Shown here in pieces: positions 27,074-36,462 of a DNA stretch of 64,000 bases (the stretch's first letter is position 1; every line of letters begins with the position of its first letter). Source of the DNA: Giardia muris. Taxonomy: Eukaryota; Fornicata; Diplomonadida; Hexamitidae. The notes below the pieces were generated by a model. It was not told where the DNA came from. It saw only the letters and a program-made list of their open reading frames with translations, and made no database searches. Both the position numbers and the translations under genes were made by a program. Location of the stretch: assembly GCA_006247105.1 (NCBI GenBank), contig CM016926.1, positions 2,232,001 through 2,296,000 of the forward strand, given 5' to 3'.

Positions 27074-27625
27074 TTACCCCCACCCTCCTTCATCTCATCG
27101 ACGCCCCCCTTGAGTTGGTACTACCCCACGGACTTCACGATGCCCGGGTTCATGTATCAGCCATTGACATACGGGTGGTCACCACAACCCGAATCAATGA
27201 TCACCGGCTTTGAGCATGATATCAACTACGACTCCCGCAAGCGGGTAGAGTTCGACAGCAACGGCCGCATCGTGTGGACCACCGAGATGGAACGTGACTT
27301 GACAGAGGCCGTTCTTGCCATCGGTATCAAGCAGAGTACGGAAACCTCCATCTTCTCAGTTATGAAACGAACCTATGCCGACCTTGAGAAGGGGCATATC
27401 ACAGCGAAGCTACAGAAGCTACGCCAAAGGCTATGTGCTCATTGGAACCTGAAGCATTGGTCCCAGCTTGAAGATCACCATCTTATCGGTCTGCGCATCG
27501 AAGAGATCTGGCGTCGTGAGCGCTTCCCTCGAGTCATGCGTGGGTCACGATCAGCACGTACTCATCGTGAGACAACTTGTTTGAGTCCTAATAAGATCGA
27601 ATTCAAGCCATCTCTGATGCAATGA
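27041..27625 (+). CDS. Myb/GARP-like DNA-binding protein
   Basis: This 194-residue paralogue of the gene at 26265 has a Pro/Tyr/Ser-rich first half. Its Myb-like domain at about 85-150 has VWTTEMERDLTEAVLAIG, then MKRTYADLEKGHITAKLQKL, RQRLC, HWSQLEDHHLIGL and EEIW. The shared positions (W, DL, G, KLxxLR, LC, W-L, GL, IW) extend past the usual Myb repeat. The tail is basic with Arg/Ser. The ATG follows CAATGAATAA. It is probably a transcription factor. Confidence 0.75.
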   Translation: MKAEDVPYSRGLPPPSFISSTPPLSWYYPTDFTMPGFMYQPLTYGWSPQPESMITGFEHDINYDSRKRVEFDSNGRIVWTTEMERDLTEAVLAIGIKQSTETSIFSVMKRTYADLEKGHITAKLQKLRQRLCAHWNLKHWSQLEDHHLIGLRIEEIWRRERFPRVMRGSRSARTHRETTCLSPNKIEFKPSLMQ

Positions 27626-27745
27626 AAGAACCTCGGTATCGTCGGTAAAGGTTTCGATGTCCAACCCGTAGCCCCTTGTCTTCCACCCTTCAGAGATTGG
27701 ACTTCCTTATGTGTGATATAGGTAAAACTTCACCCCCTTTCCGGC

Positions 27746-27752
27746 GTTCACT
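27746..27752 (-). terminator. poly(A) signal overlapping stop codon
   Basis: AGTGAAC on the minus strand contains the TGA stop of carbamate kinase and matches AGTRAAY exactly. Confidence 0.7.
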
Positions 27753-28692
27753 GTACAATACGAGTCCCACAGTTCCCCTCCAAGGCGTCGAAGGCAGACG
27801 TCAACGATGTGATTATACTGGGGTTGCCAGTCTTCATCGTGAATTCAATAGCAGCGCGTACCTTAGGCTTCATAGAACCGTCCTTGAAATGCCCTTCCTG
27901 TTCCAGCTTCATCATCTCCTCTACTGTGACAGTCTTGATCTCCTGTTGATCACTTGTCCTATAATTAATAGTTGCGTACGGAACATCCGTCAGAATCAAC
28001 AGATAGTCACTATTAAGCTTCTGTGCAAGAAGAGATGTCGCCATATCCTTGTCAATGACAGCATCGACGCCAACGATCCTCTCCCCTTCCAGCTTGCACG
28101 GTATCCCACCTCCATTGGTACAAATGACAATGACCCCATCATCAACAAGCTTCTTGATCATTGGATATTCAAGTATCTCCACAGGCCGTGGTGATGGGAC
28201 TACCACGCGCCATCCACGGCCGGCATCCTCCTTCATCATTATCGTCGAATCCTTCGCCATCATCGCACGAGCCTCCTCCTCCGTATAGAAACGCCCCATC
28301 GGCTTACTTGGAGCGGCAAACGCCGGGTCCCCCGAGTCAACAAGCGTTTGCGTCAAACATCCAATACATTGCGTCGCTTCCTTCTGAGAACGAAAGGCAT
28401 TTCTTAGCTCTTGAACCATCATGTACCCTATTAGGCCCTGAGACATCGCCCCACACGCATATAATGGCATCTCCGGTGAGACTGATGCCGCACTCTGGTT
28501 CTGCAGCTTAATGGCTCCAACTTGTGGCCCGTTCCCACTGGTTAATACGACACGATACCCGGCACGATGAATCGCATGGATTTCCTTGATCGCGGCCTTC
28601 ACGTTCTCCAACTGAACCTCGAAGTCCCCCTTTTGTCCGGGTTGAAGCATAGCATTCCCCCCCAAGGCGATTACCACCGTCTTCATTTTCAT
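27748..28692 (-). CDS. CBK: carbamate kinase
   Basis: This 314-residue enzyme transfers phosphate from carbamoyl phosphate to ADP. It is the last, ATP-yielding step of the arginine dihydrolase pathway, an important energy source in Giardia. It carries the amino-acid-kinase motifs VVIALGGNAM at the N-terminus, LTSGNGPQVGAIKLQNQ (residues about 50-66), REDAGRGWRVVVPSPRP in the variant form KEDAGRGWRVVVPSPRP, and VICTNGGGIPC and VDAVIDKDMATSLLA later on. The length matches the family. The start is the ATG at 28692; the frame extends three codons further to a TTG. The stop lies in AGTGAAC. Confidence 0.95.
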   Translation of the reverse strand: MKMKTVVIALGGNAMLQPGQKGDFEVQLENVKAAIKEIHAIHRAGYRVVLTSGNGPQVGAIKLQNQSAASVSPEMPLYACGAMSQGLIGYMMVQELRNAFRSQKEATQCIGCLTQTLVDSGDPAFAAPSKPMGRFYTEEEARAMMAKDSTIMMKEDAGRGWRVVVPSPRPVEILEYPMIKKLVDDGVIVICTNGGGIPCKLEGERIVGVDAVIDKDMATSLLAQKLNSDYLLILTDVPYATINYRTSDQQEIKTVTVEEMMKLEQEGHFKDGSMKPKVRAAIEFTMKTGNPSIITSLTSAFDALEGNCGTRIVQ

Positions 28693-28770
28693 ATCTCTCA
28701 ATGCTTCTGACTAGTCCCCTTCCCAATCCTTCTCCTTCCTTCCATCTCCACCCTAAACGCATCCCAAAAA

Positions 28771-30015
28771 ATGCCAGATACTCTCGATCTCGATCGCCTC
28801 GAGCGACGTCGCCACAATCTTCTCCGTATCAGTGCCGGGACGATAGCGATCCTGCTGGTCACGCTCCTGGGTACCGTCCTCGTTGGTGGCCGCTATTGTT
28901 ACCTTCCGACGAGACCCATCATTCAGAATACAGAATGTAACTGCCCAGTTTGTCCCAAATGCCCCGAGCACTCATCAGAAAAGGTCGTCGAGGTACGGAC
29001 TGTCGCCAAGGAGTGCCCACCCCCAGATCTAAGCATCTGCCCACGTGGATTCCGTCATTGTGCGACATGCCACGATGGCCTCTGTCTCACGTGCAAGCCC
29101 GGGTATTCCGGGCCAGACACCGGGTGCTTCACCCCATGCGCCACTAGCTGCGCAACGTGCTCCGACATCGACCCAGACGTTTGTACCAGCTGTTCGAATC
29201 CGCATGCGGAACCTCCAACGTGCTACTTCAGTGGTGAGTGCCACAAGGACCTTGAGAACTGCGACCTTTGTGAGACACCCAACAAATGTTTGTCCTGCAA
29301 GCCAGGCTTTACAAATCCCGCCGGAGGATGTCAGGAGCGTTGTAGTACGCGTTGTGCAGAGTGTGACCCCATGGATGCTAATAGATGTGTTATCTGCGCA
29401 GATGAGAAAGCAGCACTACCTGGATGTTATCCATCTGGGGTTTGTGACCCGTCATCCTCGCAGCTTGAACATTGCCTTGAATGTGAGGGATATTCGTGTG
29501 TCACTTGTAAGCCTGGGTACTCGAATCCGGATGGGAAGTGTATGCAGAAGTGCAATTCACGGTGCGAGGAATGCCATCCACACGAGCCATCTCTATGTAT
29601 CACTTGTGCAGATGGCGCCCGGAAACCTCCCATCTGTCGTCCATATGGAGAATGTGATCGGACACAAGAGAAGTACAACGGTTGTCTCGAATGTGATGAT
29701 GATCGTTGTCTTTCATGTACTCCTGGACGCACGAACCCTAAAGCAGATTGCACCGATGAGTGTTCATCTTGGTGCATGGAGTGTGCTCCTGACGACGCGA
29801 AGCATTGTACTCATTGCCGTTACAAGGATATGCAATTGCCCTCATGCCGACCGGCCTCAATGTTCCAGCAGATGCTTACCACACTACAGGGGAAGTATCT
29901 CGAGAACCAGCTTCGTGCTTGGGTATACCTTGGGCTTTTCTGTTCCATCCCAATCCTGACCCTCCTTCTCCGCATTTACCTCGCGATGCATGCACGCTCT
30001 CTTAGGATGCTATAG
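28771..30015 (+). CDS. cysteine-rich repeat protein with two membrane segments
   Basis: The 414-residue protein has a membrane segment at about 19-41 (AGTIAILLVTLLGTVLVGG) and a second near 385-408 (YLGLFCSIPILTLLLRIYLA). Between them are about three and a half repeats of roughly 70 residues, each with many Cys pairs (CATC, CLSCKPGFTNP, CVTCKPGYSNP, CLSCTPGRTNP). The CxxC and KPG spacing resembles EGF/VSP-type Cys-rich extracellular domains. The protein lacks a CRGKA tail, so it is not a VSP. The first membrane helix follows a short Arg-rich N-terminus, so it may be a signal anchor, with the Cys-rich part in the lumen or outside. The ATG follows CATCCCAAAAA. Confidence 0.85.
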   Translation: MPDTLDLDRLERRRHNLLRISAGTIAILLVTLLGTVLVGGRYCYLPTRPIIQNTECNCPVCPKCPEHSSEKVVEVRTVAKECPPPDLSICPRGFRHCATCHDGLCLTCKPGYSGPDTGCFTPCATSCATCSDIDPDVCTSCSNPHAEPPTCYFSGECHKDLENCDLCETPNKCLSCKPGFTNPAGGCQERCSTRCAECDPMDANRCVICADEKAALPGCYPSGVCDPSSSQLEHCLECEGYSCVTCKPGYSNPDGKCMQKCNSRCEECHPHEPSLCITCADGARKPPICRPYGECDRTQEKYNGCLECDDDRCLSCTPGRTNPKADCTDECSSWCMECAPDDAKHCTHCRYKDMQLPSCRPASMFQQMLTTLQGKYLENQLRAWVYLGLFCSIPILTLLLRIYLAMHARSLRML

Positions 30016-30047
30016 AGTCCTGTAAAGATAGCCTGGACCCTTTTCGG

Positions 30048-31571
30048 TCAGTGCTCACATAAGGAGAACTCGCGCTCAAACAGCTCACGATTGAGGTCGT
30101 CACGGATATACTTCCGTTCGGACATCAAATCCACGCGGTAATCCTTAGCGGCCTCAAGAGACATCGTCCAACGCCTCAGTTGATCTCTATTCGGGATATC
30201 AAGGAGACCGTCCTCATACCACTCGAGTTGTTGAGGTGCGATGTCATCAGTTGAGAGGATGTCCTTCAACGGGTCAACAAGGAAGAAAACGATGATCTTT
30301 CGGATCCCGGGCTTCGTCTTATCCTTCAATTCGAACGGCGAGACATAATGTTGGTAGAAGTTAGGGAACGATACAAACATACCCTCATGGACGGTAAGAG
30401 AGCCCAGAGCCTCGTTGATCGTCGCGCCATTATCATAATCAAACATGGCCTTGACGCCTTTGACATCATCTTGATCATAACAAGGGTCTTGGACGGCGCG
30501 GCGGAAGTGAAGGCGCGACTCTGAGATATTCTCGACCTGATAATAGTAGATGCCCGTGGCGACTATTGATTCTCGCCAAGTCCCCTCAATGTGCCAGGTC
30601 CCTCCTCCATAGATCGGCCTTTCGGGTGTCAAGACAGTGGTGGCAAGCTTCGTGATCACCTGAATCCTTCTCCCATGCAGATTGAACCGTGGGACGGGTG
30701 GAGGAGGCACAAACTCCGGGATGGGTGGCAATGGGACCTCACGTTCACGACGCCAATTGGAATACTCTTCATCGTAATCGGAAGCATCCCGATCGATTGG
30801 ACACTCAACCTGGTCCATCCCCCAGACGTGGCCCGTCAAATCTAGGCGATGCGGCCGTGGATGTAGCAAGTCTGTAAGGACACGCTCGAAAAGAGGTATG
30901 AAACACCCAAGCACCTTCTCCAGAAGCGGGTATACGCTCCTTTGCTTCTCTGGATGGATATTATTTATGTAATTGGTAAACTTCACCGTACCAGCCTCAT
31001 CGACCACGACATTGGTTGGGATCCATTGATAACTGCTCTTCCCAAAGCAATGCTCACAACTACGATCGACCTCGGAGCAAGTACGGTCTGTGACCGTGTG
31101 TGTGACCGAATGGACGTAGCAATACAGGGAGGGATGCACAAGGTCAATGACCATTCTATTACTTCCGGGGTGATAGTCCTTCTTCTCTTCTGGTATATCC
31201 TCAAAGACCTGATAGATGGTATCACGGAGCTCTCCCACAAAGTCTGCATCAAGACAATTCTCACGTATCCAAACACCATCAATAAGGCCTGGGGAACCAT
31301 GACTGGTTGATTCTAAGCTTAGATAGTAGTCCAGCTCCTTCATGACGTAGTTGATGGCGGCCTCCGACAGGCCTTGCGCCGCGGCCTCCCTAATCCACGT
31401 GGAGGTGATGGCCGGGTCGTGTAACTTCGCTCGCCAGTCCATCTTCGACCGTATTGCGCGACTCATCTCCATCATCCGCCGCTCAAGCACGGTGTGGGGT
31501 GGCGGGGCACTCCAGTAGTCGATCCCAAAGGGCGTCGGGAATGCTACTTGCTCTGCTGGTACGTCTTCCAT
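30048..31571 (-). CDS. DUF4246-family protein, probable Fe(II)/2-oxoglutarate dioxygenase
   Basis: The 507-residue protein matches the DUF4246 family, known from fungi and bacteria. It has TWHIEGTWRESIVATGIYYY near 321-340, giving an HxE metal-binding pair at about 325, and NISESRLHFR just after. The distal His is in YQHYVSPFEL near 407 and KPGIRKIIVFFLVDP supplies the Arg expected to bind 2-oxoglutarate. These residues suggest a double-stranded beta-helix oxygenase; the substrate is unknown. The ATG at 31571 follows AAGGAAAAAAGTG. Giardia is microaerophilic, so an O2-dependent enzyme is unexpected. Confidence 0.8.
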   Translation of the reverse strand: MEDVPAEQVAFPTPFGIDYWSAPPPHTVLERRMMEMSRAIRSKMDWRAKLHDPAITSTWIREAAAQGLSEAAINYVMKELDYYLSLESTSHGSPGLIDGVWIRENCLDADFVGELRDTIYQVFEDIPEEKKDYHPGSNRMVIDLVHPSLYCYVHSVTHTVTDRTCSEVDRSCEHCFGKSSYQWIPTNVVVDEAGTVKFTNYINNIHPEKQRSVYPLLEKVLGCFIPLFERVLTDLLHPRPHRLDLTGHVWGMDQVECPIDRDASDYDEEYSNWRREREVPLPPIPEFVPPPPVPRFNLHGRRIQVITKLATTVLTPERPIYGGGTWHIEGTWRESIVATGIYYYQVENISESRLHFRRAVQDPCYDQDDVKGVKAMFDYDNGATINEALGSLTVHEGMFVSFPNFYQHYVSPFELKDKTKPGIRKIIVFFLVDPLKDILSTDDIAPQQLEWYEDGLLDIPNRDQLRRWTMSLEAAKDYRVDLMSERKYIRDDLNRELFEREFSLCEH

Positions 31572-31696
31572 CACTTTTTTCCTTATCCTTACTTTTTTAT
31601 AGACATCCTCTTTAACATATGTCTAGGGACCACAGATGAGGAACGTCCTGAATACTGGATGGTTAAATACTGAGCGCGCTAATAAATTTCAAGCGG

Positions 31697-34261
31697 ATGT
31701 CACCAACCGACCCTTCGGCTCACTCCCCTCTATTGCTTCCTTGGATTCGGAATTCGTTGAGGGAGCAGCTTCGAACGAGGAATGGTGCGCACGAGATGGA
31801 ATTTGAGGTGTGCGTACGAATGCTTGAATGTAAGGAGGAAGGGTTGACGTCCGCACTTGGAGAGGAGAGAGATGTCCTTAAGTTCCTTGAAGTTGATGAA
31901 ATGGCTCGTTGTTTAAGGTCCCAGGTGACTCCCCTCATGTGTGCCGTCATAGCTAATGACATCCCATGTCTCAAGTACAATCTGCTTTGGGTTCGATACC
32001 AAACGACTGACAAGTACCAAGAATACCCCGCCGGGATGACCGCGTTGATGTTTGCCGTCCACCTTCGAAACGTCGAGGCAATCCGGATCCTTCTGCCATA
32101 TGAGAATGACCTTCTTGATGATGCTGGTCAATCCTCCTTCCACTATCTTACTAACTCTGAGGTTTATGATGCTGGGGCTGATGATACGCATAGAAGCATT
32201 CCTCCAGAGTTATTACTGGCTCTTCAAGCGCCTATCAATGGTTCAGCCAATCTCATCGGTCTTTCCAAAAGCGTGACCAGAATGTTATACCCTACGGGCT
32301 TGACACCTCTGATGCTCGCCGTTGTGGCCAATGATAAGGCCAAGGTCAACGAACTATGTAGTAATATGGTTCGGTTCCAAACACAGATTCCCCTCCTTCA
32401 ATACCAGTCGGGGGCCACGGCACTTATGTTCGCGGTCTTCTTCGAGCGGAAAGATCTCGTGTCTCTTCTTGTGGAACAAGAGGGACGCTTACAGGACAAG
32501 GACGGATTGACGGCCCTCATGCATTCCATCAGGAATGGGCAGAAGGAATATGCTGCCATTCTTGCTAGGTATGAGACGGGATTGGTTGACACCAACGACC
32601 AAACGGCATTGATCCACGCCATATGGGCTGGGCATGATGATCTTCTTGACCTCCTGTTAGAAGCAGAAGCTAGTATCCCTAACAGGTTTGGATGGTCGGC
32701 GCTCATGGTGGCTGCACAGCATGGTTCTCTTACCGCTGTGAGACGTCTCCTCTTCCAGGCCAGTATGCAATCGACAAGCCCCAAAGAAGAATATCCAATT
32801 GGGACCACGGCTCTCATCTTAGCAAGTAGATGCGGCCATCCTGATATAGTAGAACTACTGATACCGAAGGAGCTTCATCTCACAGATTCCACCGGTAAAG
32901 ACGCTCTTTGGTACGCTCAGCACTCAGCTATTAGTGATGTGGAGACTAACAAGGATGCTTTTGACCGTATTAAGGAGCTTCTTAAGGCTGAGTCTGATAG
33001 ACAACAGCAGGACTTCATGAATAGGTTCTTTATGAAATCAACCACTCCAGCATTAGTGGCGCAGGAGCTGTCCAAGCGACGTGAGGTTAGTGGTAAGAAG
33101 TCGGCGACAACTGTTGAAGGGTGCGTCGAGTTAACTGGCCTTAAGGGAATAACGTTGATGCGTGCTGCCGAGTTTGGTCACATAGAGACTGTTATGGCTC
33201 TTCGACCTCTTGAAGCTCGTAGGCAGGATGCAAAGGGGTGGACGGCGTTGATGTATGCCGTGAAGAACTATCAGAAGCACTGTGTCGATCTTCTGCTCTG
33301 TGAGCGCGATCTTAAGAACCAGGAGGGGAAGACGGCCGAGGACCTGGTCAAGGAGATGCGTAATGAGAAGGGGTTGACGCAGGAACGTCAAGATGCATGC
33401 AAGGATATGCATGTGATACTACAGAAGCATAAGCAGATGTTACCAGGTCTTCCAGACGCTTTTTCCACGCGTTACCACGAGGTGATTCGGATCAAGTCCT
33501 GTAGGCATGGAAATGTCTATGTGGTCTTTGACACGATGGGGCATAATCGCGCGTTGAAGGTCGTTGATTATGAAAACTTAGGGTTCGAGACGGTACGAGC
33601 CTTGAGGACGGAGTTACAGGTCATCCCAACTCTGAAGCATGATAGCATCATCCCCTATCATGACGTCTTTGACAGCCAGGATGATAGCTCCACCTACATC
33701 GTCATGGATTGGTGCGTCTGTACTCTGGAGGATGAGATCAAGTGGCGCAAGAGGAAGGGCCTGGCCTTTAGCGATCTTGAGGTCGTCGATTGCCTGAAGC
33801 AAGTGGCAGCTGGCCTCGAGTACTTACACAATAGGAGGGTGATTCATAGAGACGTCAAGTCCGCCAACGTTTTCGTGACCGTCTATGGCGGGTACGTCCT
33901 GGGCGACTTTGGCTTGATCGGGCTATGCAAGGATGACGAGGGGAGGAATACCATTGTCGGTACCGAGTCATATATGGCTCCCGAGTTGATCATGTCCATG
34001 GAGTACACCAAGACCGTCGACGTTTGGGCTCTGGGGGTTGTTGCCTACGAGATCTGCACTGGTGATACCCCATTCAAAGGTATTCATGAGACGGTGCGTG
34101 ATGAGTTCAGGCCGATACCCGACCGTCCACCCGAGCTCAACGACCTTATATCGCGGATGCTTTCCAAGCTCCCAGAGGGGCGACCAACGGCAGAGTACGT
34201 CTATAGGGTCTTAAGAAAAATAAGGGATCGACTCACCCGCCCAGGAGGTGAAGGGAGCTAA
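31697..34261 (+). CDS. ankyrin-repeat Nek protein kinase
   Basis: In this 854-residue protein ankyrin repeats run through most of residues 70-570 (TALMFAVHLRN, TALMFAVFFER, SALMVAAQHG, TALILASRCG, TALMYAVKN). The Nek kinase domain covers about 590-850. It has the Lys in ALKVVDY, HRDVKSANVFV (near 716-726), GDFGLIG and APEL, so it looks catalytically intact. The glycine loop is weak (IKSCRHGNVYVV). Neks in Giardia have expanded greatly and many act in microtubule and cell-cycle functions. The ATG follows CTAATAAATTTCAAGCGG. It is a useful intact reference for the broken gene at 17281-21457. Confidence 0.92.
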   Translation: MSPTDPSAHSPLLLPWIRNSLREQLRTRNGAHEMEFEVCVRMLECKEEGLTSALGEERDVLKFLEVDEMARCLRSQVTPLMCAVIANDIPCLKYNLLWVRYQTTDKYQEYPAGMTALMFAVHLRNVEAIRILLPYENDLLDDAGQSSFHYLTNSEVYDAGADDTHRSIPPELLLALQAPINGSANLIGLSKSVTRMLYPTGLTPLMLAVVANDKAKVNELCSNMVRFQTQIPLLQYQSGATALMFAVFFERKDLVSLLVEQEGRLQDKDGLTALMHSIRNGQKEYAAILARYETGLVDTNDQTALIHAIWAGHDDLLDLLLEAEASIPNRFGWSALMVAAQHGSLTAVRRLLFQASMQSTSPKEEYPIGTTALILASRCGHPDIVELLIPKELHLTDSTGKDALWYAQHSAISDVETNKDAFDRIKELLKAESDRQQQDFMNRFFMKSTTPALVAQELSKRREVSGKKSATTVEGCVELTGLKGITLMRAAEFGHIETVMALRPLEARRQDAKGWTALMYAVKNYQKHCVDLLLCERDLKNQEGKTAEDLVKEMRNEKGLTQERQDACKDMHVILQKHKQMLPGLPDAFSTRYHEVIRIKSCRHGNVYVVFDTMGHNRALKVVDYENLGFETVRALRTELQVIPTLKHDSIIPYHDVFDSQDDSSTYIVMDWCVCTLEDEIKWRKRKGLAFSDLEVVDCLKQVAAGLEYLHNRRVIHRDVKSANVFVTVYGGYVLGDFGLIGLCKDDEGRNTIVGTESYMAPELIMSMEYTKTVDVWALGVVAYEICTGDTPFKGIHETVRDEFRPIPDRPPELNDLISRMLSKLPEGRPTAEYVYRVLRKIRDRLTRPGGEGS

Positions 34262-34498
34262 GGCATTCTAGTCGCGTGTCGACAGAGCGGTGAGGGAGTG
34301 TTAGGATTAGTTCTCCTCCTTTATCTGTGGTGCTTGTATTCGGGTCTTTGGGCATGTTCATAATGGGTCTTCCTTCTCTTCTTTCTTCTTCTTGAACGTC
34401 CATTCTCCCCCCACTTCCCCTGGTGTCTTGCTCCACATTGCTATGGAATCGCGCCATGTTGATAAAGGTGAAAACTGAATATCTTTCTTTACGTACAT

Positions 34499-36454
34499 AT
34501 GCCACGTTCTCTATGTCCTCGGACGCCTCGGCAGGCGCATGACACATACGAGACGACTCTCACGCTCTCGAATACCATGTTCGGTGCCGCAATACTGACG
34601 TTCCCGTACACGGTGTATCGAGTGGGATGGCTTATCTCTATCCCTCTCATCGCTCTAGCCTTCGGATACTCGATCTTCGGCTTCAATGCCATTATTGATG
34701 CAGCCCACTTCACTCAGGAACGGTCGATTAAGGGCATCTTGCAATCTGTCTTGGGTCCGCGGGTCGCCCTCTGCGTAGACGTATGCATGGTTGTCCACAT
34801 GGTTGGGATCCTTATTGTCTATGTCTCGGTCGGTTCCGATTACGTTCACTCTGCGATCGAGGGCTTCTCCCATGGAGCCCTGGACTTCAGTACAGAATAC
34901 ATCAAGATCATTGTGGGAGTGATCCTCATCCCACTAGCGTTCCTCCGCAATGTCTCGCGCCTCTCCTTCATCGCCAGCGTGGCGGCATTCCTGGTGGTTC
35001 TTACCGTCTGTTCGGTCGTGGTCTATTTCTTCATCTCTGTCGCTAAGCATGAGGTAAGATACGCGGGGACAACCGAGGGCCAAGTATCCGAGGCTGCTCG
35101 TGCTCTTGATGCATCTCTAATGACATGTCCAACGGAAGGTTGCAAGGTCTCGTTTCCAAGTCCGTTGAATTCGATCTTTCCGGCACATGGTGTTGCTTGG
35201 ATGGCGGTTCTTGAGATAATACGGCGGTTATCTGTCTTCATGCCTCTTTTCGGCTGTCAGGTCAGCATTGCGCCACTCTTCGGGGATCTGAAGGGTTCGC
35301 CGGCGCAGAAGCGCCTAGTTTTCAAGAGGTCTCTTCTAATATCGGCGATCTTCGTCCTAACCCTCCAGGTTCTCAATGCAGGCTCCGGAGTTTTGATGTT
35401 CGCGGATAAGCTCCAACCAAACATTCTGATGACCTTTCCATCTGCAGAGATATACATGACCGTTGTGAAGCTCCTGTACGCGGGGGTCGTCCTCATCATC
35501 ATGGTGCTCAAGCTTCTTCCATTACGGATCGCCGTCCTCAGTTGGTTCTCGTTGAAGAAGGACGAGGGGCGCGGAAAGCTAGCCTTTTATCTCATCGGTC
35601 TTGGGACCATCGTCATCGCGGTGATCCTCTCGATCTTCGTCCCGAACATTGACACCGTCTTCAACTCTGTCAGTGCTCTCTTTGGTATCGTCACCTATTG
35701 GCTTCTACCTTTGTTCCTTTTATACAAACGGCCATACCTCGAGGCGAACAGTAAGGCACCAGTGCAATCTTTGGTTTCCTCAGCTAATGGTTCCATCGTT
35801 GAGGACGAAACTGGTCCCTCGGATACCCCGGGTGTCGGGTTCCTCGCCTTCCTGGGCTTTTCCATGGTTCAAGCACGCGCCGTCGACCGCGCCTTTCGCG
35901 GGCTTCCACGTGAACGGATCCTCGCGGCAGATGACTTGACCCTAATTAGACGCATCGAGGCGAAGTATACCGGACACCGCTCACTCCCAGCCTCGGATCC
36001 GGACGAGGAGGACATCACCTTTGCTCAGCAGAACATTGAGGCAATCGCTCATACCTCCGCGGAACCGTCGGAACTATCCCAATTCCCAGAGGATAGCCGC
36101 TCATCGAGCAAGGTCGCCAAGCTCCTCAACAAGTCTCATCGACGTCGCAATAGTGTCAGCGAACTCAAGCCGACGTACAACTACAAGATAGCCGCCTCCA
36201 GCTCCGGCCAGGATGAGGGGGAGGAGGCCATAGAAGAGAACGACCAGGACGAGCGTGCCGCATTACTCGGACTTCCGACGACAGAGGTCGAGCACCAGAA
36301 CAATACCTCGAAGCTCGTGGCCAAAATGACGCGAGGACGGAAGGCAGCAGCCATAGTTGCCGCAACCATCATCGTCCTACTCAACGGCTGCGCCTTCTTC
36401 CTGTCGACGTTCGTGGATACCGATACGTTCGAGTTTGTGTTCAGCGACAAGTAA
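34499..36454 (+). CDS. amino-acid permease (AAAP/SLC38-like)
   Basis: The 651-residue membrane protein opens its core with TYETTLTLSNTMFGAAILTFPY, the first helix of the amino-acid/auxin permease family. About ten membrane segments follow up to residue 415. A hydrophilic insertion (about 420-620, acidic and Ser-rich) precedes a final helix (AAAIVAATIIVLLNGCAFFL). It probably imports amino acids at the plasma membrane or a vesicle. The long insert before the last helix is unusual. The ATG lies in ACGTACATATG after an A/T-rich stretch. The 237 bp upstream hold only a pyrimidine-rich tract (34360-34395). Confidence 0.9.
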   Translation: MPRSLCPRTPRQAHDTYETTLTLSNTMFGAAILTFPYTVYRVGWLISIPLIALAFGYSIFGFNAIIDAAHFTQERSIKGILQSVLGPRVALCVDVCMVVHMVGILIVYVSVGSDYVHSAIEGFSHGALDFSTEYIKIIVGVILIPLAFLRNVSRLSFIASVAAFLVVLTVCSVVVYFFISVAKHEVRYAGTTEGQVSEAARALDASLMTCPTEGCKVSFPSPLNSIFPAHGVAWMAVLEIIRRLSVFMPLFGCQVSIAPLFGDLKGSPAQKRLVFKRSLLISAIFVLTLQVLNAGSGVLMFADKLQPNILMTFPSAEIYMTVVKLLYAGVVLIIMVLKLLPLRIAVLSWFSLKKDEGRGKLAFYLIGLGTIVIAVILSIFVPNIDTVFNSVSALFGIVTYWLLPLFLLYKRPYLEANSKAPVQSLVSSANGSIVEDETGPSDTPGVGFLAFLGFSMVQARAVDRAFRGLPRERILAADDLTLIRRIEAKYTGHRSLPASDPDEEDITFAQQNIEAIAHTSAEPSELSQFPEDSRSSSKVAKLLNKSHRRRNSVSELKPTYNYKIAASSSGQDEGEEAIEENDQDERAALLGLPTTEVEHQNNTSKLVAKMTRGRKAAAIVAATIIVLLNGCAFFLSTFVDTDTFEFVFSDK

Positions 36455-36462
36455 ATCGCATG

